A stretch of DNA of 5,514 nt from Candidatus Aminicenantota bacterium (GCA_030639705.1 DAOWKX010000143.1:1-5514); one strand, 5' to 3'. Numbered from the stretch's first letter, positions 1 through 5,514 are shown. Made by a program: numbers and translations. The notes: generated from the letters alone by a model not told the origin.

Positions 1-1
1 G

Positions 2-1270
2 AGCTGGGGAAAACATGAATGCAAAATTGAAGTGAAGGATAACTATAACAATATCTCAACCGGCTATTTCAATCTGTATAAGCTAAGAATGCCTCATCTG
101 GAAATTGAAAATGTCTCCATTCAAAAAGAGTCAATCGCACTGGACATTAATAATCTGGAAGCCCGGAATGCAGATCGTATTATGGTATGTTTAATGGATA
201 GACAGGGTAATGAATCATTCAGAGGGGACTTAAATCAGACAGAGATTAATAAACCCAGAAATCTTATATTAAAGGGAATTAATGAAAAAGTTTATTTCAT
301 GGATTTCTTATTTATTAAGAAAGGGATTGTTTATTGTAGAAAAAGGATTCGCCTGAAGCCCAATGATTTCTCCATTTCAAGTGATATTGATTTTACTACA
401 TTTATTAACCGTAATGCAGTTTTTATTAAAATGAAAAATCCCCTACTGACTGTGAACGATCTGGATTTGACTATCCGGCAGGGGGACATTTCGCAGACCA
501 TTAAACCTGATGAAGGTAATGATACTATTTTTTTCAGTTTTAAGCCCTTGAGTACTGAGCCTGACATTAATCTTGATTTTATTATCAGAGGTAGCAATGA
601 AACCTTGACATCGATTCAAAAAAAGATGAGGTTGGTCTATATTGAGAGTCAGAAAAAACAGAATTTCAGAGATGGAGAATTCAGTGCCGAGTTTTATCCA
701 AAAGCAGTAAATGAACCCAAAGTTTTAAAATTTGAAACCAAACAGTTACCGTCACAATTTCCTGTATTATCCCGACAAATTTCCCTTTATCCCTATAATT
801 TCCCTTTTCTGGATTATGTTTATTTTCAGTTTCAAAAAAGAACACAAAATCCCCTCCAGGCAGGAATTTTTAAATATAGTGTGAAAAGAAAAAAATGGAG
901 TTATGTTTATACCCATTATGATAAAACCAATCATACATTCAGAACCAAGGTGATATCCTCGGGAATATTTGCATTGATGAGGGATGTTTTTCCACCGGTG
1001 ATATCTCTAAATAAAATTCGTTCACGGTTTCTGGATAAGATTAAAAGGGTGGTGATCACAATATCGGATAAAGGTAAAGGTGTGAATGATGAGACATTGA
1101 ATGTTTGGATAAATAATAGACTCATAGATTGCGAGTATGATCCGGATTGGCGCCAGGTAAAAATTGAGACCGTTCATGTTCTGAAGAGGGGAAAAAATTC
1201 CATCCGGGTCAGGGTTGAAGATTATGCTGGAAACAAAACATCAAAAGATTTTTCTTTTTTCTTGAAATGA
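2..1270 (+). CDS. C-terminal part of a secreted multi-domain beta protein (probable M23 peptidase tail with Ig-like domains), 5'-partial
   Basis: The frame is open from base 2 to the TGA at 1268-1270, so the real start lies upstream; the GTG at 32 has no ribosome binding site and sits inside a domain. The first visible residues (S-W-G-K-H-E-C-K-I-E-V-K-D-N-Y-N-N-I-S) look like the last strand of an Ig-like domain (G-K-H, then V-x-D, then N-I-S). After about 180 mostly beta residues comes a ZU5-like stretch (about 693-845, 'FYPKA' to 'SLYPYNFPF'). A segment ending GIFALMRDVFPPVI (about 962-1003) then leads into a final Ig-like domain (about 995-1267) with ISDKGKGVND and ending VRVEDYAGNKT. From memory, this tail follows an N-terminal M23 metallopeptidase domain in several uncultured Gram-negative lineages, but no catalytic residue is visible here, so the peptidase call is inference. 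No membrane segment is seen, and the protein is probably periplasmic or surface-located. The 101-base gap to the next start contains a promoter, so it need not share a transcript with the phosphatase. Confidence 0.75.
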   Translation, partial: SWGKHECKIEVKDNYNNISTGYFNLYKLRMPHLEIENVSIQKESIALDINNLEARNADRIMVCLMDRQGNESFRGDLNQTEINKPRNLILKGINEKVYFMDFLFIKKGIVYCRKRIRLKPNDFSISSDIDFTTFINRNAVFIKMKNPLLTVNDLDLTIRQGDISQTIKPDEGNDTIFFSFKPLSTEPDINLDFIIRGSNETLTSIQKKMRLVYIESQKKQNFRDGEFSAEFYPKAVNEPKVLKFETKQLPSQFPVLSRQISLYPYNFPFLDYVYFQFQKRTQNPLQAGIFKYSVKRKKWSYVYTHYDKTNHTFRTKVISSGIFALMRDVFPPVISLNKIRSRFLDKIKRVVITISDKGKGVNDETLNVWINNRLIDCEYDPDWRQVKIETVHVLKRGKNSIRVRVEDYAGNKTSKDFSFFLK

Positions 1271-1318
1271 TTGGCTGATATTTTCTTATGGATAGTGAGC
1301 TTAGTTTAAAAATATAAT

Positions 1319-1333
1319 AATGATAAAATCATT
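1319..1333. repeat. Short perfect inverted repeat at the -35 box (possible operator)
   Basis: AATGAT-AAA-ATCATT is a perfect 6-base inverted repeat with a 3-base centre. Its last base is the first base of the TTGACA hexamer of the putative promoter, a typical place for a regulator to bind. No T-run follows, so it does not look like a terminator for the upstream gene. In AT-rich DNA such a repeat can arise by chance, so an operator role is only a suggestion. Confidence 0.25.
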
Positions 1334-1361
1334 TGACAGATGAATGTTATTTCAATAATAT
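1333..1361 (+). promoter_or_regulatory. Sigma-70-like promoter for the PAP2/barrel gene pair
   Basis: A perfect TTGACA (1333-1338) is followed, after exactly 17 bases, by TAATAT (1356-1361, 4 of 6 matches to TATAAT). The expected transcription start near 1368 lies only about four bases before the ATG at 1372. That agrees with the absence of a Shine-Dalgarno sequence there and implies a leaderless or nearly leaderless mRNA. The TTG of this box is also the most upstream possible start codon of the phosphatase frame; its use as -35 argues against translation starting there. Confidence 0.5.
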
Positions 1362-1371
1362 AGAATGCGAT

Positions 1372-2220
1372 ATGAAACAGAAATATGCTGCCTTAATTCT
1401 GGTATCGATTATTTTTTTGCTTGGTCCGGTATCAGAGATTGCCCAGGATACTGAAAATCAAAAGAAAGATAAAAAAAAAGAGTCCTTTCTAAAATCCATC
1501 ATTGAAGATGAAGCTGAAATATTGACATCACCTCTCAGAATCAAAGGAATTGATTGGCTGGTGTGGGGGGGTGTGGCTTTGGTTACAGGAATTTTAATTG
1601 GTAACGATGAGTCCATTTATCGGAATATTAAAGATTTTCAGGAAAAAAATGACTGGATTGATCGGATAAGTCCGGTAGTAACCCAATTAGGTGATGGATT
1701 TATCAACCTGGGGATTGCCGGAGGTTTTTATATGGGTGGCTTATTGTTTAAAGACCGGAGGGCAAAAGAGACTGCCAGTTTGCTTCTCATGACCTTTATT
1801 CACAGTAGTATCGTGGTTCAATTGGGCAAGCATCTGTTCGGAAGACAGAGGCCATCTTATGAAGATGGTATTGATCACTGGTATGGACCCTCGGGGTTTT
1901 TTAAGAGATATACTGAGTGTTTTTCAAAATATGATGCCTTTCCCTCCGGACATACCATCATGGCCTGGGGAACTGCAACGGTGATCGCAGAAATGTATAA
2001 AGATAAGACATTGGTTCCAATACTTTGTTATTCTCTGGCAACATTGCTGGGATTATCCAGGGTTACTGAAGATCAACATTGGCTTTCAGATGTGTTAATC
2101 GGAGCGGTTCTGGGGTATGCCATTGGAAAATTTGTGGTGAAAAAAAGAAGTACAAAATGGAATGTGTTACCGGTTGTCCATGCAGAAAGAGTGGGAATTG
2201 GATTGTCTTATATTTTTTAA
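1372..2220 (+). CDS. PAP2-family (type 2 phosphatidic acid phosphatase-like) membrane phosphatase
   Basis: This 282-residue protein carries the full PAP2 signature: K153-x6-R160-P161 (KHLFGRQRP), P191-S-G-H194, and S229-R230-x5-H236-x3-D240. In this family His194 is the expected nucleophile region partner to the phosphate-binding Lys/Arg residues, and His236/Asp240 form the charge relay. Such enzymes dephosphorylate lipid phosphates such as undecaprenyl diphosphate, phosphatidate or lipid A; the substrate here cannot be told. A hydrophobic N-terminus (about 5-24) looks like a signal peptide or anchor. It is followed by a lysine-rich linker and about six hydrophobic segments (60-77, 109-126, 134-152, 195-208, 214-231, 237-256), with the active site expected on the periplasmic side. 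The ATG at 1372 is preferred over TTG at 1333 because it begins directly with the signal-like sequence (MKQKYAALILV) and the TTG forms a -35 box. The final residues (VGIGLSYIF) resemble an outer-membrane beta-strand. The stop is 12 bases before the barrel gene. Confidence 0.9.
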   Translation: MKQKYAALILVSIIFLLGPVSEIAQDTENQKKDKKKESFLKSIIEDEAEILTSPLRIKGIDWLVWGGVALVTGILIGNDESIYRNIKDFQEKNDWIDRISPVVTQLGDGFINLGIAGGFYMGGLLFKDRRAKETASLLLMTFIHSSIVVQLGKHLFGRQRPSYEDGIDHWYGPSGFFKRYTECFSKYDAFPSGHTIMAWGTATVIAEMYKDKTLVPILCYSLATLLGLSRVTEDQHWLSDVLIGAVLGYAIGKFVVKKRSTKWNVLPVVHAERVGIGLSYIF

Positions 2221-2221
2221 T

Positions 2222-2226
2222 AGGAA
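2222..2226 (+). promoter_or_regulatory. Ribosome binding site of the barrel gene
   Basis: AGGAA lies six bases before the ATG at 2233 and just after the phosphatase stop codon (TAA, 2218-2220). It fixes the barrel gene start and shows that this organism uses Shine-Dalgarno initiation. The spacing suggests translation of both genes from one mRNA. Confidence 0.65.
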
Positions 2227-2232
2227 TAATAT

Positions 2233-4614
2233 ATGAAACCATCAATAAAGATAATAATCGTCAGCGGGTTAATTTTATTTTTTGTTTTTCCTTTTTTCTG
2301 CCCAGCCGATAACACCTCATTTGAGTTCAATAAGTTTTTTATGAATTACTTACCGGGAGGTTTTTTTTATCCGACTTATATTGAAAATTACGCACCGGAC
2401 ACCATATTCCATATAGAGGAGAGCAATGGATTTGCATTCATTGACAATCCAAAGGTCTATTTTGAAGGGGATTCATTCATTCAGTTCAATTGGTTTTACA
2501 ATGATTTCAATATTAACTCTGTTCTGGATGAAGGATCGCCGGCTGTTCAAATTCCCTTTTCATCTTTGAGTCATTTTAAGCTTCAGGGTGAGTCGCCGAC
2601 CAGTGATGGATATGGTTTGCATTTTGTATCAGAAATTCCTGAAAAAAGCCACTCAACATTATCACTCTCTTCCATATATTCAGAATTAGGGGGAATCTTT
2701 CCCTGGGCTTCGTTTTTAATCACAAATCCTGCCATTCAGAGGGATGACCGTCTCTATGATGAGCGAAGACAAAATCTTTCCAATTTTTTTATTGATTATG
2801 GTTACAGCAAAAAATTTAGAAATTCAAATTTTATGCTTTCTTTTAATTATTTTGATATACAGAGGCAATTCAACGATTTCAATAAATTAAATGGAACCTT
2901 TGAAGAGTCAGGGAAACTTTTGCTATTCAATTCTGGCTATAAGAAAAAACTGAAGCAGGGTACACTGGAGATTTCTGCTGCATTTAACTATCTTGATAGA
3001 TCGAATTTAGATGCTGAATTGGGACGATATCCCCAGGAAACATTTAATAAGGAGAAATATTCATTTTTTACCGGATTGAGATTAAAAAAGAAATCCTATG
3101 ATCTCAAGGTTTCATTTCTAAATGAACATGAAAACCTGAATTCTTTTGATCCCGGTTTTTACAAGGATCTATTGGATAATGACGGAGACGGTTTCCTGGC
3201 TTTTGGAAAAATGGGAGCTTTCAACGGAAGAGCGTTGAATATTGATCTGAATATTCCTGTTCAACCGGCTTTTTTATCTAAAAACTTGAAGATAAAATCC
3301 TTTTTTGATTTCCGCTACACCCATACCAGCGGAGATGAAACAAACCATGATTATAATGCCATACTGTTTGATAACTCTCCCTATCTGGTTTATCAATGGA
3401 ATGTCGGAGAAGAATACACCCATTCGAGCCTTTTGGCCAATTTGGGGATCGATTTATCAGTTGAGATTTCCCGGAACTTGTCTATTTTTTCTAAACTCTG
3501 GTTGAATTATAATACCCTGAATTTTAGTTTTAACAACAATGACCTGGGATTTGTGAGTCCTGGTTTTGATATCGGCATCATGCTTTTCAAGAATAAAAAT
3601 CCAGAAATACTCATTGCCTACGGTCATATGCCTTATGATTTAAGAGAAAATGTCAGTAATTTTCTGGAAACCAATCGTCCGACCGGGACCATTTATTACT
3701 GGGAAGATCAAAACAATGATCTGGTTTTTCAATCGGGAGAAGAGGGAAGTGTATATGGTTATAGTGGAGGAAATTATCATTTTTTAGATGATGATATCTC
3801 CCGTCCTTATAAACACCGCTTTTTGTTGAATATTTCAACCCGTATATCCAAAAACTGGTCTCTTACGGTGAAAGGAATATATAAAAAGATCATCAATAAT
3901 TTCTGGGTTCAGTTTGATCAGGACTATGGATTTTATGTGAATCAGGAAGGATATGATCTCTATTTTTTTAATAGTCCTTTTAAAAATTATTACCTGACCA
4001 ATGAGGATTTTGAAGAAGACCCTTTCTATGCCCAGCTCCTTTTATATTTAAAAGGGGGTAAAAAGGACAAATGGTTTTTTTCTTTTTCATTTATGGCTCA
4101 AATCGGTATGGGATATACTGCTTTTGGTAATGGTCCCGGCACCAATGATATCGGGATCATTGATGAATCCCAGGCCAATCCCAATTCCTGGATTAATGGA
4201 TACGGTCGATTGGACGGGGATCGGGCATTTGTTGGCAGGCTATATTTTGGTTTTTATATTTTTAAAGACCTGTTCATGGGGATGGCTTTGAAATACCGGG
4301 ATGGCAATCCCTTTGCTTTTATCAATTCAACCTATGACTATAACCAGGTAGTACTTTACTACAGCACGATTAAGGCAGAGGATGACCGGGGTGTAAAAGG
4401 CGGGCCCCGGGAGGATTATCTTGGGGATGTCAGTGTTCAGTTCAATTATAAATTTAAATTGTTTAAGAAAGATGCCTGTCTCAGCCTGGCATTTTTCAAT
4501 ATTCTGGATGTGGGATATGAGTTATCGGAATATGTTTTTTCCGGCGGTAGCCGGGATGCCATGGAATTGAATATTCCCCCAAGCCTCCGCCTGACTTTCA
4601 CCATGAATTTTTAA
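2233..4614 (+). CDS. TonB-dependent-receptor-like outer-membrane beta-barrel protein with reduced plug
   Basis: This 793-residue protein starts with a signal peptide (about 1-26, hydrophobic core IIIVSGLILFFVF, likely cleavage after C-P-A) and ends in the outer-membrane sorting pattern LRLTFTMNF. Between lie many alternating, aromatic-rich amphipathic strands. TonB-receptor-like landmarks are present: a plug-like stretch at about 70-135 (WFYNDFNINSV, then an IPFSSL segment, then GYGLHFVSEIPE); RPYKHRFLLNIS at 524-535; an 'NGYGRLDGDRAFVGRL' block at 655-670 followed by YRDGNPFAF; and FFNILDV at 754-760 near the end. There is no N-terminal carboxypeptidase-like domain and I see no clear TonB box, so the plug is short or degenerate; active TonB-driven transport is uncertain. 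Two acidic loops (D315-N-D-G-D-G320, and D492/N494/D496/E503) resemble EF-hand-type calcium loops. It probably follows the PAP2 gene in an operon. Alternative: a non-transporting OmpA/porin-like or adhesin barrel. Substrate unknown. Confidence 0.8.
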   Translation: MKPSIKIIIVSGLILFFVFPFFCPADNTSFEFNKFFMNYLPGGFFYPTYIENYAPDTIFHIEESNGFAFIDNPKVYFEGDSFIQFNWFYNDFNINSVLDEGSPAVQIPFSSLSHFKLQGESPTSDGYGLHFVSEIPEKSHSTLSLSSIYSELGGIFPWASFLITNPAIQRDDRLYDERRQNLSNFFIDYGYSKKFRNSNFMLSFNYFDIQRQFNDFNKLNGTFEESGKLLLFNSGYKKKLKQGTLEISAAFNYLDRSNLDAELGRYPQETFNKEKYSFFTGLRLKKKSYDLKVSFLNEHENLNSFDPGFYKDLLDNDGDGFLAFGKMGAFNGRALNIDLNIPVQPAFLSKNLKIKSFFDFRYTHTSGDETNHDYNAILFDNSPYLVYQWNVGEEYTHSSLLANLGIDLSVEISRNLSIFSKLWLNYNTLNFSFNNNDLGFVSPGFDIGIMLFKNKNPEILIAYGHMPYDLRENVSNFLETNRPTGTIYYWEDQNNDLVFQSGEEGSVYGYSGGNYHFLDDDISRPYKHRFLLNISTRISKNWSLTVKGIYKKIINNFWVQFDQDYGFYVNQEGYDLYFFNSPFKNYYLTNEDFEEDPFYAQLLLYLKGGKKDKWFFSFSFMAQIGMGYTAFGNGPGTNDIGIIDESQANPNSWINGYGRLDGDRAFVGRLYFGFYIFKDLFMGMALKYRDGNPFAFINSTYDYNQVVLYYSTIKAEDDRGVKGGPREDYLGDVSVQFNYKFKLFKKDACLSLAFFNILDVGYELSEYVFSGGSRDAMELNIPPSLRLTFTMNF

Positions 4615-4621
4615 TTAAGTC

Positions 4622-4648
4622 TGATTCAGTTTTTTCACTTGTGAATCA
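4622..4648. terminator. Weak inverted repeat between convergent genes (possible terminator)
   Basis: TGATTCA (4622-4628) and TGAATCA (4642-4648) are perfect 7-base arms around a 13-base loop, directly after the barrel stop and in the 81-base gap between two convergent transcription units. A terminator is expected here, but the stem is AT-rich and no T-run follows on the plus strand; the T-run lies inside the loop. It is a candidate only, and no better one is seen in the gap. Confidence 0.25.
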
Positions 4649-4678
4649 TATATGCACTTTTAAAGGATTAATATAGTA

Positions 4679-4692
4679 GTGTCTAACATTAG
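4679..4692 (+). repeat. Left copy of an imperfect inverted repeat flanking the minus-strand module
   Basis: GTGTC followed directly by TAACATTA (4679-4691) lies five bases beyond the stop of the minus-strand ORF. Read on the opposite strand, 5431-5447 gives GTGTC, a four-base spacer CACC, then TAACGTTA. The two copies enclose the whole minus-strand module. They could be ends of an inserted unit or a dispersed repeat, but the match is short and gapped. Confidence 0.3.
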
Positions 4693-4695
4693 CTA

Positions 4696-4926
4696 TTAAT
4701 AGAAATGTACATCCTTCATAACAGATGGGTCCACATCTTTGTATCTTTTTGTTTTAATTGATTTTGTTATCTGAATAGAAATCTTATTGTTTTGTTCAAT
4801 ATCTTGATTTAAATCATCTACTTTTGCTTCAAGCAAAAGCATTACATCATTTAATCCCAATTCCTCTTCAGTATCGATCTCCCCTTTTTTTACCAATTCC
4901 TTGATCGCTTCATGTTTGATTCTCAT
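4696..4926 (-). CDS. Hypothetical protein, helical; possibly the C-terminal half of one interrupted gene
   Basis: This is a 76-residue, charged, mostly helical ORF that I do not recognise. Its ATG (4924-4926) has no Shine-Dalgarno sequence upstream. It follows the neighbouring ORF by 36 bases in the same reading frame with no further stop, so it may be a continuation of that gene after an in-frame TAG. The segment HEAIKELVKKGEID followed by a TEEELGLNDVML stretch looks like a regulatory-type or coiled-coil helix, then DLNQDIEQNNKIS continues as a probable helix. The C-terminus (RYKDVDPSVMKDVHFY) is polar and unlike any motif I know. No signal peptide or membrane segment is seen, so it is probably cytoplasmic. 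It ends in TAA at 4696-4698. Whether it is translated on its own is doubtful. Confidence 0.5.
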   Translation of the reverse strand: MRIKHEAIKELVKKGEIDTEEELGLNDVMLLLEAKVDDLNQDIEQNNKISIQITKSIKTKRYKDVDPSVMKDVHFY

Positions 4927-4962
4927 GGTGTCTACATCAATTTTTGCATTGTTGAGTTTTAT

Positions 4963-5289
4963 CTAAAGGTCAATCACTTTATCCTGCATTTCCTGAATAA
5001 CTTTCAATGCCAAGTAATCTTTTTCTTCCTGTTCATTTTGAGGTGATAGATATACAAACTGCCCTTCTTCAATAGCAAGATCCAGCCATTCAACCTTATG
5101 GGCATTGGCGGATTCCTTAAATGATGCCAATAAGTCCTGAGCTCTTTTTGACGGAAGATGGGCAAAGGTCATACAAATTCTTCCCAGTTCGTCATGTGGT
5201 GTCGAATCTGAAAATAGTTTCTTCTCAAGAGTCTGGTAATTTTCTTCAGTGAAATCATCATTACTTAAAAGTTCTTTTATTTTTTTCAT
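4963..5289 (-). CDS. Hypothetical small helical protein; possibly the N-terminal half of one interrupted gene
   Basis: This 108-residue acidic protein has no signal peptide or membrane segment and is probably cytoplasmic. The start is well supported: the ATG at 5287-5289 has GAGGAG five bases upstream. The sequence is predicted mainly helical: an N-terminal part (KKIKELL, then NYQTLEKKLF), a central ICMTFAHLPSKRAQDLLASF segment, the most distinctive stretch VEWLDLAIEEGQFVYLSP with NEQEEKDYLALK after it, and a final helix to L108. The 'EW-x2-A-x2-E ... P-x-NE-x-EE' pattern looks like a small conserved domain, but I cannot name a family. It stops at a TAG, the only TAG among the stop codons seen in this window. 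The same frame then stays open for 12 codons into the next ORF. No partner gene in the window hints at its function. Confidence 0.65.
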   Translation of the reverse strand: MKKIKELLSNDDFTEENYQTLEKKLFSDSTPHDELGRICMTFAHLPSKRAQDLLASFKESANAHKVEWLDLAIEEGQFVYLSPQNEQEEKDYLALKVIQEMQDKVIDL

Positions 5290-5442
5290 ATTAACTCCTC
5301 AGCAGACTATGAGCACTTTTAATGCCAAAAATTCGAAATAAAATTGCTTTATTATCAATGTTTATTGAAAAAATTATTGGGATTAAGTTAATAATTATTT
5401 ACTTTCTAAAAAATGGACGATAACAATCCTTAACGTTAGGTG
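5290..5442. other. AT-rich intergenic region upstream of the minus-strand module
   Basis: About 150 bases with no ORF. It should hold the promoter of the minus-strand gene. A GATAAT hexamer is present on the minus strand (5351-5356), but no good -35 lies at the right distance, so I do not call a promoter. Small symmetrical elements are seen: TCAAT-GTTT-ATTGA (5355-5368), and the palindrome TAACGTTA (5431-5438) inside CCTTAACGTTAGG. Confidence 0.4.
5295..5300 (-). promoter_or_regulatory. Strong ribosome binding site of the minus-strand module
   Basis: On the minus strand GAGGAG lies five bases before the ATG at 5289. It is the best Shine-Dalgarno sequence in the window and fixes the start of the 108-residue ORF. 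No comparable site precedes the downstream 76-residue ORF. Confidence 0.7.
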
Positions 5443-5447
5443 GACAC
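5431..5447 (-). repeat. Right copy of the imperfect inverted repeat flanking the minus-strand module
   Basis: On the plus strand this reads TAACGTTA, GGTG, GACAC. Its reverse complement matches the left copy at 4679-4691 except for a four-base insertion and one base change (TAACATTA against TAACGTTA). The GACAC is also the first five bases of the 22-base tandem repeat. Confidence 0.3.
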
Positions 5448-5486
5448 GCTAGGGACGGTCTTTTGACACGCTAGGGACGGTCTTTT
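5443..5486 (+). repeat. Perfect 22-base tandem repeat, two copies
   Basis: Two identical 22-base units, 5443-5464 and 5465-5486, each reading GACACGCTAG then GGACGGTCTTTT, sit head to tail without a spacer. Across the junction CTAG-GGA-CG-GTC-TTTT-GAC-A-CG-CTAG (5449-5474) can form an imperfect hairpin of nine base pairs with bulges GGA and A and a TTTT loop. The units are clearly more GC-rich than their surroundings. From memory, 'GGGACGGT(C/T)(C/T)TTTTG'-type repeats occur beside Y1/IS200-like, REP-associated transposase genes in several phyla; the link here is inference because no transposase is in the window. Confidence 0.8.
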
Positions 5487-5512
5487 GAAGTATTGAAATA
5501 TTATGTTATAAT
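5485..5512 (+). promoter_or_regulatory. Rightward sigma-70-like promoter with extended -10
   Basis: TATAAT (5507-5512) is a perfect -10 hexamer preceded by TGt (5504-5506), the extended -10 element. TTGAAG (5485-5490, 4 of 6 matches to TTGACA) lies 16 bases upstream and begins in the last two bases of the tandem repeat. Transcription would start just beyond the window edge and run rightward, so a plus-strand gene probably begins soon after. Confidence 0.5.
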
Positions 5513-5514
5513 TA

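Noticed and set aside
32..34. GTG as the start of the first gene
   Set aside because: The frame is open back to base 2, there is no ribosome binding site, and the preceding residues complete an Ig-like strand, so the gene is 5'-partial.
331..1125. Minus-strand open frames inside the first gene (331-597 and 931-1125)
   Set aside because: They lie opposite a convincing beta-domain protein and have no recognisable domain; treated as antisense shadows.
1333..1335. TTG as the start of the phosphatase
   Set aside because: It is part of a perfect TTGACA -35 box, and the ATG at 1372 begins directly with a signal-like sequence.
2063..2312. Overlapping short frames at the phosphatase/barrel junction (2063-2245 minus, 2079-2312 plus)
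   Set aside because: They overlap the conserved SR-H-D motif and the barrel signal peptide in other frames; the second is only an out-of-frame reading of these.
3305..3838. Short frames inside the barrel gene (3305-3505 plus, 3653-3838 minus)
   Set aside because: They are wholly inside a long coding frame, with no ribosome binding site or domain.
5355..5373. Terminator (TCAAT-GTTT-ATTGA followed by an A-run)
   Set aside because: The stem is only five AT-rich pairs, the A-run would be a T-run only on the minus strand and there it precedes the stem, and it lies upstream of a gene start.
5443..5486. CRISPR array
   Set aside because: The two 22-base units are directly adjacent with no spacer, and no cas gene is present.

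Overview
The window reads as AT-rich DNA from a Gram-negative (two-membrane) bacterium. It encodes an outer-membrane beta-barrel with a C-terminal phenylalanine and two other envelope proteins. Two genes carry clear Shine-Dalgarno sequences (AGGAA before 2233 on the plus strand, GAGGAG before 5289 on the minus strand), which argues against a typical Bacteroidota. The protein styles (Ig-like/ZU5-like tail, PAP2 with a C-terminal beta-like strand, compact TonB-receptor-like barrel) and the 'agggacggtctttt' repeats remind me of candidate phyla such as Aminicenantes or Calditrichota. That placement is recollection and inference, not shown by the sequence.

Left and centre (2-4614, plus strand) hold three envelope genes. 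The first is the 3' part of a gene whose start lies outside the window; it encodes a secreted-looking, multi-domain beta protein ending in an Ig-like domain, probably the tail of an M23-type peptidase. About 100 bases later a promoter-like sequence (perfect TTGACA, 17-base spacer, TAATAT) leads almost directly into a PAP2-family membrane phosphatase with all three signature motifs intact. Twelve bases after its stop begins a 793-residue TonB-receptor-like barrel with a reduced plug region, probably co-transcribed with the phosphatase.

Right (4696-5289, minus strand) holds two short ORFs of unknown family. They lie in the same reading frame, separated by one TAG and 12 open codons. A hydrophobic heptad pattern continues in register across the TAG. 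They may therefore be one 197-codon gene interrupted by a stop codon. The module is flanked by an imperfect inverted pair (GTGTC plus TAACrTTA).

The right edge (5443-5514) holds a perfect 22-base tandem duplication that can fold into a hairpin, followed by a promoter with an extended -10 (TGtTATAAT) pointing out of the window. This looks like the upstream flank of a gene beyond the edge, possibly a Y1/IS200-like (REP-associated) transposase. No tRNA, rRNA or CRISPR array is visible.
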